Shown: positions 11,241-18,052 of the stretch, piece after piece | Position numbering within the stretch: position 1 is the first letter of the stretch | Layout: each line of letters begins with the position of its first letter | Virus record (IMG/VR): IMGVR_UViG_3300031877_000006 | Span: 1-29,511 of that record | DNA length: 29,511 bases | Origin: a virus | Reading direction: 5' to 3' (one strand) | Program-made: the position numbers and the translations under genes | The notes under the pieces: model-generated | Databases searched by the model: none | What the model was told of the DNA's origin: nothing | Seen by the model: the letters and a program-made list of their open reading frames with translations, nothing else

Positions 11241-12623
11241 ATGCAACTCGAAACCGCAATCAAAAAGACCAAGCCTCGCCACGCTAAAGACTCAATCAAA
11301 AAGCCAAGGCGAACCGCGAAAGATGTTGCAACGGAGCCTCTCGGTATCCGTGGTGCAGGTGCCACCAGCCAAGCTGATTTTGGCGAAACCATCAGTAACG
11401 CCGACCTAATTTTTGCAGTTAAGCGTGAGCCAGTGGCAAATCGCGTAGTGTTTACCGTGGCTCATGACATTTTTGATAATTGGTTTGAGGTTTTAGAAAT
11501 CGCTGAAAAGCCCAATCCTGACTTCAATAGGGAAGTGCAAAAGGTTCTATCAGCGCTAAATGCCAAATCTATTTTTACTCAGGCAGCATCTTTTGAACGA
11601 TTGTTCGGTTGGAGCATAATTGTGGTTGGTTTTGTCGACCATGGAGAAAGTCTCCAAGCTGAAGTTAAGCAAGCCCAAGAAATCCGTGATCTGGAAGTTT
11701 ATAGCCCGCTTGAAGTTGATGTTCAAAATAGTGATGAAGACAAGGATCCGAAAAGCCCTCGGTTTGGCCTTCCCATATTCTACACTGTCAATCGAGGCTT
11801 AGGTGCACAACAAGAAAAGATACATTTCAGCCGCGTTATTCATGTCGCAACTCGTCTCTTAGACCACGCCTACAAGGGACAGAGCATTCTTGAAGCTATC
11901 TATGACGATTTAACCGTTTGGCGGAACATTCGCTGGGGCATAGGCCAAACTATGTTCCGATACGGCGGCGGCGTACTTGACATCGAATATCAAGGGGCCT
12001 CACCAAAACAAATCGACGAATTCATCGCCAGCAAACAATTCGAAACCGTTAACTCACGCACGTACTTCGTGCACTCAGAAAAACAGAAGGCACAGTTCCT
12101 CGGCACATCTGGTCGCGCTCTGGACCCTGATCCCTACTGCAAAAACACTTTAGAAAGTCTCAGCACAGGCACAAACATTCCAACAGCAATACTACGGGGA
12201 GCCCAAGCTGGCGCCCTAACCGGGTCAGAAGTCAACGAACGCGAATACTTCAAAATCATCAGCGATGCTCAAAGCCTCTACGAACCAGCTATTTGGCAGC
12301 TCATCGACCTCTTAATGGCAACAGGGCAAATCCCAGAAGTCGAAGATTACGAAATCAAATGGCTTGGCGGCTTTGAAATCAATGAGCTTGATAAAGCGGT
12401 AGCGGACCTTAACCGCGCTCGAGCTGAGGACCTACGTAGTAAATTTTTGACAGTTAATGAATTGCGAGCTCGAATGACTCCACCTTTGGATCCACTACCA
12501 GGTCCAGAAGGTGAGCTAATTCCAGGTTTGTTGAAACCTCAGGCGCCTGGTTTTCCATCTCCGTCAGAATCATCAAAACACAACGGTGAAGAAGATGAGG
12601 AAAATAGGGATAGCACAAGCTGA
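11241..12623 (+). CDS. Portal protein (DUF1073-like)
   Basis: Forms the dodecameric ring at one capsid vertex through which DNA enters. The 460 residues have a basic, disordered N-terminus (1-45). A core follows with NRVVFTVAHDIFDNWFEV, a strand-helix wing (SFERLFGWSIIVVGF), the FSRVIHVATRLLDHAYKGQSILEAIYDDL segment, and the GALTGSEVNEREYFKIISDAQSLYEPAIWQLIDLL helix that is typical of the family. The C-terminus is proline-rich and acidic. Start is ATG with a short leader after the divergent control region. It is the first gene of the late operon and overlaps the next by 29 bases. Upstream packaging genes lie at the far end of the window, consistent with a circular map. Confidence 0.85.
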   Translation: MQLETAIKKTKPRHAKDSIKKPRRTAKDVATEPLGIRGAGATSQADFGETISNADLIFAVKREPVANRVVFTVAHDIFDNWFEVLEIAEKPNPDFNREVQKVLSALNAKSIFTQAASFERLFGWSIIVVGFVDHGESLQAEVKQAQEIRDLEVYSPLEVDVQNSDEDKDPKSPRFGLPIFYTVNRGLGAQQEKIHFSRVIHVATRLLDHAYKGQSILEAIYDDLTVWRNIRWGIGQTMFRYGGGVLDIEYQGASPKQIDEFIASKQFETVNSRTYFVHSEKQKAQFLGTSGRALDPDPYCKNTLESLSTGTNIPTAILRGAQAGALTGSEVNEREYFKIISDAQSLYEPAIWQLIDLLMATGQIPEVEDYEIKWLGGFEINELDKAVADLNRARAEDLRSKFLTVNELRARMTPPLDPLPGPEGELIPGLLKPQAPGFPSPSESSKHNGEEDEENRDSTS

Positions 12624-13518
12624 AATTGATGCCACAAAGATCATCGAGGATACAGATGACTTTCTGGTTGTTCCGGCAATCATCGCCAGAGAAGGAGTCT
12701 TCAAACATTATGAAGGCATGGAATATTATCCTGCGGATGAACTGAAGAAAGCAACATGGACCGCAGATGGCGCGTGGATCGTTGCAGAGCGACATCCTGA
12801 CACTTTAGTGGTAATGAACCCAGAAGAAATTAAGGGTCGCGTGGAGAAACCGTTCTTCTGCGACAAAATCAACGGAATCATGGCTAATTTACGCTTCGAC
12901 AAAAAACGCAACGACCCAACCTTTCTTGCCGACATCAAAACTGGCAACCGAAAAGACGTGAGTTGGGGCTACTTTTACGACGAGGATCCAACGCCAGGAG
13001 AATGGGATGGCCAACACTATGACCACGCCCGTCGCAACTTCCTGGTCGACCACGTGGCTGCAGGCGTGCCCGTCGGGCGGTGCACATCACCTTACTGCGG
13101 TATAGCGCTAGATGAATTAATCCGCAAACCTGCTGGGGACCCGTGGGAAGAAACAGAAGAATATATCCGCAGTGGACATCGAGACGCAAGCGACACATGC
13201 CGCACGGACACATTGAGCGAAGAGCAAGGCATCAAGGCAGTTATCTGCAAATATGGCGACAAATGGGAGATCCAAAGCTATCTTTTTGCGAAGGATAAAG
13301 GCTGGACTAAAGAGAAAGCGCAAGCCTGGTTTAACGAGCATAAAGACGCTGATTCCTTGGAAGTTTCTAAGGGTCCTCAGGAAGTTTCTCAGCCTAAAGT
13401 GGAAGTCGACCAGGTTGAGCGTTGCGAGCGGTTGCTCGCTTTTCACAGTCACTTTGTGGCAGAATTGCATCGAAATGATGGTGCTCGACGAACAGTGCAG
13501 GATAACGTCGTAAAATAA
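12595..13518 (+). CDS. Capsid maturation protease-like protein (DUF2213-like)
   Basis: It sits between portal and scaffold, the normal place of the prohead protease. The N-terminal 190 residues resemble the DUF2213 type: FLVVPAIIAREGVFKHYEG, then AWIVAERHP, KDVSWGYFYDEDP and NFLVDHVAAGVPVGRC. Here the His of VDHVA and the nearby Ser/Cys residues are candidates for activity. The last third has an independent small module (GIKAVICKYGDKWEIQSYLF, GWTKEKAQAWFNEH) seen in many phage proteins. ATG 12595 has GGTGA five bases upstream and is preferred over GTG 12586. The catalytic set is inferred, not proven. Confidence 0.65.
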   Translation: MRKIGIAQAEIDATKIIEDTDDFLVVPAIIAREGVFKHYEGMEYYPADELKKATWTADGAWIVAERHPDTLVVMNPEEIKGRVEKPFFCDKINGIMANLRFDKKRNDPTFLADIKTGNRKDVSWGYFYDEDPTPGEWDGQHYDHARRNFLVDHVAAGVPVGRCTSPYCGIALDELIRKPAGDPWEETEEYIRSGHRDASDTCRTDTLSEEQGIKAVICKYGDKWEIQSYLFAKDKGWTKEKAQAWFNEHKDADSLEVSKGPQEVSQPKVEVDQVERCERLLAFHSHFVAELHRNDGARRTVQDNVVK

Positions 13519-13551
13519 ACCTGTCAAACTTCAAAAAGAGGAAAAATCAAA

Positions 13552-13986
13552 TTGAGTGCAGATCCAAAAGGTGGGTCTGATCCGAAACCGCCAGAGACAA
13601 AACCGCCGGAGAATCCAACTGCTCAAATAAGCGCTGATCAACTGGCTGGCGAATTAGCAGCAATGACAATTGAACGCGACGGATTACTCGAAAAAGTCAG
13701 TAAATTGGAAAAGGCATTGAAAGAAGCAAATGACGTTCTCGAGGCCCAAGCCAAAGAAAAACTTATCAAGGATATTTTACCGAGAAGCAAGTTTACGCCA
13801 GACGACCTGAGCGCCAAACCTCTCGAGGAACTGCAGAACATTCGCGCAACCTTAGACCAAGCGATCACACCGACTTACAAGAACATTCACTTTCCGCCAG
13901 TTGCAGGCGACCAAAATACTGACCGTGACACTGTCGGCGATTTGAGCATTCCCACTGCTGAAAAGCGAAAAACTGGGAGGTCCTAA
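13552..13986 (+). CDS. Capsid scaffold-like protein
   Basis: TTG start with an AAGAGG site. After a Pro/Lys-rich disordered start, residues 27-75 form a long coiled coil (LAGELAAMTIERDGLLEKVSKLEKALKEAND, split by heptad breaks). An acidic and helical segment with a polar tail follows. This shape and the position between protease and decoration/capsid genes match phage scaffold proteins, which line the procapsid interior and are removed at maturation. Confidence 0.65.
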   Translation: MSADPKGGSDPKPPETKPPENPTAQISADQLAGELAAMTIERDGLLEKVSKLEKALKEANDVLEAQAKEKLIKDILPRSKFTPDDLSAKPLEELQNIRATLDQAITPTYKNIHFPPVAGDQNTDRDTVGDLSIPTAEKRKTGRS

Positions 13987-13988
13987 AA

Positions 13989-14465
13989 TTGCCACAGGGC
14001 ATTGTTAAGCCATCAAATCAAATTGTGGCCGCTGGGAACCCGCTGAAAGTTGAAATGGAAATCGGTGCTAATGCCACAGCAGCCAAAATGTTGCCTGGCA
14101 TACTCGTGATTTTTGACACCACAGACTTCACTGTCAAGGAAGCTGGAGCCAAAGCTGACAACGTTGTAGGCATCTTAGATGTTGACCCTGAAGATCTCGA
14201 GGCTACCGCTTACGCTGTCGGCGAAGAAGCTATGGTGATCATGGGTGAATGCATCGCCAAACTCATACTACTTGCCAGTGAAAACGTGACCCGTGGTGAC
14301 CCGCTTGTAGCTGCAGCTGATGGCAAAGTCGCCAAGCAAGCCGTTGGCGCTATGGGCGGACAAGGAACTGTCATTGGCCACGCGTTAGAATCAAGCAACG
14401 TCACAGTAGACGCTGAAATTCTGGTGCATTTCCACAAGACCGCTGAACCCGCTGCCGCAAGCTAA
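13989..14465 (+). CDS. Head decoration / capsid-stabilising protein
   Basis: TTG start right after GGGAGGTCC. The 158-residue product is all-beta and glycine/alanine rich: LKVEMEIGANATAAKMLPGILV, DNVVGILDVDP, AYAVGEEAMVIMGECIAKLIL, GDPLVAAADGKVAKQ and GTVIGHALESS. Repeated V-G-x-L and G-D-P-L turns are characteristic of the trimeric capsid-cementing proteins encoded just upstream of HK97-fold capsid genes. No signal peptide is seen. Confidence 0.7.
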   Translation: MPQGIVKPSNQIVAAGNPLKVEMEIGANATAAKMLPGILVIFDTTDFTVKEAGAKADNVVGILDVDPEDLEATAYAVGEEAMVIMGECIAKLILLASENVTRGDPLVAAADGKVAKQAVGAMGGQGTVIGHALESSNVTVDAEILVHFHKTAEPAAAS

Positions 14466-14476
14466 GAGGGATAACC

Positions 14477-15355
14477 TTGAAGACCTTAAGAAGAGTTGGA
14501 ATTGAAACAGGACAACTAACAGATGAGGAGCTCAGATATGTTGATGCCCGTGTTGTCGAAACTGTTACACCACTGTTAGTTGGAAGAAAACTCTTTCCAT
14601 TCTTTAGACTTCCACATGCTGGACTGAGGACCGTTCGCGGATGGAAAGAAACCCCCATGGGACCAGCCACAATCGACATGGATGGCGAAACTGATGCCTT
14701 CGACCGCATTGAACTCACGGCTTTCAACATCAACGTTCCAGTAATCAGCAAGGGCTTTTACCTTAACTGGCGTGACATCATTGCAGCTCGAGAAGGCGGT
14801 ATCCCAATCGATACTCGTAGCGTGGAAAATGCAGCCCGCCAAGTGACTGAAGAGGAAGACAAACTGCTCCTAAGTGGCGAATATACGGGCTGGAGAGCGC
14901 TTGGCATTGAAGGTTTAGCAACAGCGACAAGCCGTAACACTCAGGCGAGTGGAGGTGCATGGGCAGCCAACTGTATCGCCGATATCAACGCCGCCATCGG
15001 TAAGCTCGAAGCTGCAGGACATTTGGGACCTTACGCCCTGATTCTTCGAAGCACATGGTACCGTAAATTACCGACCATGATTAGCAACACCGGCATTTTC
15101 TACCTTGAGAAAGTGCTGGAACTTGTGAAAGCAGGCATCTTGGTTAGCGACTCATTGTACTCGAGCGGAGGAGCGACAACAAGCGCATTGATTGTGGAGC
15201 CTTCTGCAGACAATTTTGACATGGTAGTTGGCCAAGATATTGCGACTTTCATGTGGCAGGACAAAAACATGAACCTCTTTGGCAAGGTTTACGAGGTCAT
15301 GGCGCCCCGGATCAAACGACCCGCCGCAATCTGTGAGATCACTGGATTAACTTAA
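14477..15355 (+). CDS. Major capsid protein, HK97 fold, encapsulin-like
   Basis: Builds the icosahedral shell. TTG start with AGAGGG upstream. At 292 residues it has no long N-terminal delta domain. Several stretches resemble the encapsulin branch of the HK97 fold: helix QVTEEEDKLLLSGE (spine), the segment YALILRSTWYRKLPTMISN, then LELVKAGILVSDSLYSSGG, MVVGQDIATFMWQDKNMNLF, and the closing strand ending RPAAICEITG. Its neighbours (decoration before, small linker protein after) confirm the role. Whether it assembles a T=1, T=3 or larger shell cannot be told from sequence, though a genome near 30 kb needs a larger one. Confidence 0.8.
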   Translation: MKTLRRVGIETGQLTDEELRYVDARVVETVTPLLVGRKLFPFFRLPHAGLRTVRGWKETPMGPATIDMDGETDAFDRIELTAFNINVPVISKGFYLNWRDIIAAREGGIPIDTRSVENAARQVTEEEDKLLLSGEYTGWRALGIEGLATATSRNTQASGGAWAANCIADINAAIGKLEAAGHLGPYALILRSTWYRKLPTMISNTGIFYLEKVLELVKAGILVSDSLYSSGGATTSALIVEPSADNFDMVVGQDIATFMWQDKNMNLFGKVYEVMAPRIKRPAAICEITGLT

Positions 15356-15428
15356 GGGGCGCCAAGTTAGTCCGGACACATTCATCCCCATTTTTGTAAC
15401 CCTTTCATAAACTATGTGGAGGTAAAAA

Positions 15429-15665
15429 ATGAAATTCAAAATCTTGCCGAAGGTCGCAAGCTTCACTGACGCTGAAGGCGTTGAGCATAAGCCAGGGGAG
15501 ATTGTGGAACTCCCACTGTCTTACTTGGGTGAGACTTGGCTTGAGCCAGTTGAAAAGCCGAAGAAGGCTGAAGTTCCGGCTGCCAAAGTTGAGCCTGCGC
15601 CTGCGGAAGAGAAATCTGCGAGCCCTTTAGAGACCAAATCGAAAGGAAAAAAGTCAAAGTCTTAA
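15429..15665 (+). CDS. Small capsid-neighbour protein with Lys/Pro/Ala tail
   Basis: ATG with GTGGAGG upstream. Residues 1-40 form a compact beta module (MKFKILPKVASF, then HKPGEIVELPLSYLG) like the small proteins that follow many capsid genes. Residues 41-78 are a flexible Lys/Pro/Ala/Glu linker ending KGKKSKS. The last codons contain the slippery heptamer A AAA AAG. A -1 shift there would continue into the glycosyltransferase-methyltransferase frame, so the tail would act as the linker between an anchor and the enzyme. Confidence 0.7.
   Translation: MKFKILPKVASFTDAEGVEHKPGEIVELPLSYLGETWLEPVEKPKKAEVPAAKVEPAPAEEKSASPLETKSKGKKSKS
15641..15653 (+). promoter_or_regulatory. Probable -1 ribosomal frameshift site (A AAA AAG)
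   Basis: In the zero frame the codons are GGA AAA AAG, so positions 15647-15653 read A_AAA_AAG, the heptamer used in E. coli dnaX. GAAAGGA directly upstream resembles a ribosome-pausing site, although the spacing is much shorter than in dnaX. The -1 frame then runs VKVLIGIPNLREND, the natural start of a family-2-type glycosyltransferase, and that frame has no ATG, GTG or TTG between its last upstream stop (15590) and this point. Confidence 0.6.
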
Positions 15666-16741
15666 TCGGTATTCCAAACCTGCGGGAGAATGATCGTTTC
15701 GCGTCTTACCGAGAGGATGTACTCCGCCATATTACGACAGCGATCGGCGACGTATCTCATGAAGTTTTTGTTACTCCGCCAACACATACCGAAAGTTGGC
15801 CAGGCGTAGTCGACCGCTGCAATCTTATAGTTGACAAGTTTCTGTCCGGGTCCTGGACATATCTCTGGCTGGTCCAAGCTGATGTGCAAGTTCCCAAGGA
15901 TTCATTTCAAAAATTGTTAAGCCTTGATGTCGATGTGGCGCAAGGTATTGTCTCAGGGCATGATGATAATAACCGTCTTGTCGCTGGCTACATGGATGAA
16001 AACATGAAAGTGTGGTATCTGCCACGTAAAGCGATTGAAGGCATGATCCTCTCGGGTTGGGTCTTCGCTGGTCTCAGCTGCACATTAATCAAAAGGCGGG
16101 TCTTGGAGGCTAAAGTCCGATTCCGATTGGTGCCAGGCGTAGGTGAAGATGTTTTGTTTTTGTATGACGTGCAGAGTAAAGGCTTTGTTGCACGTGTGCA
16201 TGGCGGTGTATACTGCGGTCATTTGCCTGAGTGGCCGCTTACTACAGGAATGCCTAAACATTCCCGTGGTGAATTTAGAGTTTTGGATGTAGGCTGTGGT
16301 CATCAGCCAAAAGGCGATGTGAATATTGATTTATTCCTGGGTCCTACCGCGCATCGTTCAGCTGATCAACGCATTTGCGACGACGTCGCCCTGGATATAC
16401 GTAGTATCTCAAATTTAGTTAGAGCGGATGGTTGCCATCTGCCTTTCAAGAATGGGGCCTTTAAGAAAGCTTGTTGTGCACATTTGATTGAGCATATTCA
16501 AGAACCTGAGCAATTACTCGCGGAGATGAGCCGCGTTGCAGAAAGTATTGAGGTCCGATGTCCTCATCAGGATTGTCCAGGTGCTTTCAATGAGACTAAA
16601 CTATTGCACCTTCGTAGTTTTCATCCTTCGTGGTTTCAAGTTAACCTTTCAAAGTTGGGATTAAAAGTTGATGTCCACACGGAGTTTTCTCAGGGTCTGC
16701 CTTTCGAGATAGTTGCGCAAGGATGGAAGTTCAATGGTTAA
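15653..16741 (+). CDS. Glycosyltransferase (GT-A) fused to methyltransferase
   Basis: Two enzyme domains in one chain, 362 residues from the frameshift point. The first (about 1-195) is GT-A-like: VKVLIGIPNLREND at the start, YLWLVQADVQVP as the sugar-nucleotide/metal strand (QAD in the DxD position), and GVGEDVLFLYDVQSKGFVARV. The second (about 205-362) is an S-adenosylmethionine methyltransferase: FRVLDVGCGHQP (motif I), VNIDLF, ADGCHLPF and CCAHLIEHIQEPEQLL. It likely adds and modifies a glycan, perhaps on the capsid or tail. The frame has no normal start; a GTG at 15884 would cut the glycosyltransferase in half. Expression by -1 frameshift from 15429 is inferred. Confidence 0.7.
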   Translation, partial: VKVLIGIPNLRENDRFASYREDVLRHITTAIGDVSHEVFVTPPTHTESWPGVVDRCNLIVDKFLSGSWTYLWLVQADVQVPKDSFQKLLSLDVDVAQGIVSGHDDNNRLVAGYMDENMKVWYLPRKAIEGMILSGWVFAGLSCTLIKRRVLEAKVRFRLVPGVGEDVLFLYDVQSKGFVARVHGGVYCGHLPEWPLTTGMPKHSRGEFRVLDVGCGHQPKGDVNIDLFLGPTAHRSADQRICDDVALDIRSISNLVRADGCHLPFKNGAFKKACCAHLIEHIQEPEQLLAEMSRVAESIEVRCPHQDCPGAFNETKLLHLRSFHPSWFQVNLSKLGLKVDVHTEFSQGLPFEIVAQGWKFNG

Positions 16742-16910
16742 AGTTAAATTGCAAGGAACCATCTCTTCAGAACTTCTGCAAAAATTGAAGGACATATTCG
16801 AAAAAGAAAATGACAAAGCAAGATGCGATGAGAGACCAGAATTGAATTGGAGTCAATTTATTGAGATGGTTCTGAAAAAAGGCTTAAAACAGTTCGAAAA
16901 TAAGAGATAG
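16734..16910 (+). CDS. Ribbon-helix-helix protein, 58 aa
   Basis: The ATG overlaps the stop of the methyltransferase. The pattern is strand KVKLQGTIS, helix SELLQKLKDIFEKENDKARC and helix NWSQFIEMVLKKGLKQFENK, matching RHH DNA-binding proteins. It lies inside the structural operon between enzyme and virion genes and is followed by a 75-base gap with TATA-like GTATAAT (16912-16918). It may therefore control transcription of the fibre/tail segment. Confidence 0.6.
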   Translation: MVKVKLQGTISSELLQKLKDIFEKENDKARCDERPELNWSQFIEMVLKKGLKQFENKR

Positions 16911-16985
16911 TGTATAATTTTTGAGATAATGTATCATTAAGCTTAGTTTAGGGTTCTTGCTCATTTTTAATTCGTTGGAGACACT

Positions 16986-17579
16986 ATGGTTGCCACCGTT
17001 AAAGTGAATGAAATTAATGGTGCCGCCGGAAGCAAAGTCTATACACCTGTGGGTGCGGGTGAAACAGTCACTTATGCTCGATATTGTACAGCAGATCAAG
17101 TAAGCCCCGCGCTCAACTATCCCTTGCCGATTCCAACGAGCGGATTTAGATACAGCTATTGGAAAAGCCACTGTTTAGACTTAAGCGGAACTTTCACTAA
17201 AATCAACAATATCCGATGGTACACCGATGGCGCAATTGGATGGACGCTTGGAACTAACGGAGAAGTGCGCGTCGGACGTCGAGATTCAGGTGACAATGGT
17301 TGCCCAGACGCAAGTTATGAACAAGCCACAGGAACGCAAGGCACAACAGGCAACGATATGGAAAACGCCACAAACGGGCATGGATATTATAAGGGACAAA
17401 CCAATCCCAGCGATCCTGCCCAGAACTTCACAAGTGGTTCTCCCTTAACAGTTGATACAAGCGACTACACGAGTGCGGGCAAAACCAAGCACGTTGTAAC
17501 TCAAGTGAAAGTAGCGAGCGACGCAACACAGGGCGAGCAAGCCGACGAAACATTCACTTTCATGTATGACGAGATTTAG
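16986..17579 (+). CDS. Beta-rich virion protein, 197 aa
   Basis: ATG after TTGGAGA. The sequence is beta-rich and low in charge, with many Gly, Thr and Asn: VATVKVNEINGAAG at the start, TKINNIRWYTDGAIGWTLG, and TAGKTKHVV-like repeats (SAGKTKHVVTQVKV, GEQADETFTFMYDEI). It has no signal peptide or enzymatic motif. Such proteins lie next to fibres in many tailed viruses, so a virion or adsorption role is the best guess. I do not recognise a named family. Confidence 0.6.
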   Translation: MVATVKVNEINGAAGSKVYTPVGAGETVTYARYCTADQVSPALNYPLPIPTSGFRYSYWKSHCLDLSGTFTKINNIRWYTDGAIGWTLGTNGEVRVGRRDSGDNGCPDASYEQATGTQGTTGNDMENATNGHGYYKGQTNPSDPAQNFTSGSPLTVDTSDYTSAGKTKHVVTQVKVASDATQGEQADETFTFMYDEI

Positions 17580-17590
17580 GATGCAATTCA

Positions 17591-18052
17591 ATGCAACCAA
17601 AAAACCCGCATCAAAGCGGTCCACAACCTCTTTTTGACGATTTGGGCTACAATCCACTCGTCTACTATTGGATAGCATTTTACAAGGACAAGACGGTTCT
17701 ACCTCAATTTGATTTTGAAACGGGAAAAGAGAACTTATTTTCTGATATAGTCCAGGCAAAGCTCGAATCCATCGGATGGTTTCCATTCACTCAAGAATTA
17801 GCAGATCAAATCGCGAAGACCGGATTGATAGTCTATGCTCGGCAACTTCCGATTTTTAAAACCAAAATTACGAATGGACAGCGCCTTATTTTATTCAGAC
17901 GCAATACAGTTTCAGTCTCCCTAAAAACAGGCGAAATGAAAGGGCGAAAGACATTCTATCTTTTGGGCTGGCAGCAAACAGTCAACGGATCCAATATCAA
18001 AGCCATTTTGAAGATCGATGAAAACGGAAACGCCCTTTTAGGAGATGAATAA
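17591..18052 (+). CDS. Conserved-looking hypothetical protein, 153 aa
   Basis: Follows the previous gene by eleven bases. It shows YYWIAFYKDKTVLPQFDFETGKEN, then an IVQAKLESIGWFPFTQELADQI helix and LKTGEMKGRKTFYLLGWQQTVNG near the end. The YYWIAFYKD...LPQFD pattern looks like a conserved phage protein of unknown function rather than a capsid component. The stop is immediately followed by the fibre start. Confidence 0.6.
   Translation: MQPKNPHQSGPQPLFDDLGYNPLVYYWIAFYKDKTVLPQFDFETGKENLFSDIVQAKLESIGWFPFTQELADQIAKTGLIVYARQLPIFKTKITNGQRLILFRRNTVSVSLKTGEMKGRKTFYLLGWQQTVNGSNIKAILKIDENGNALLGDE

Noticed and set aside
15356-15428. Promoter or RNA gene between capsid and the small linker protein
   Set aside because: Only 73 bases with a short T run; no TATA box or stable structure visible.
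15884-16741. GTG 15884 as start of the glycosyltransferase-methyltransferase
   Set aside because: It would remove about half of the glycosyltransferase domain, and recognisable domain sequence continues upstream in the same frame to 15653.
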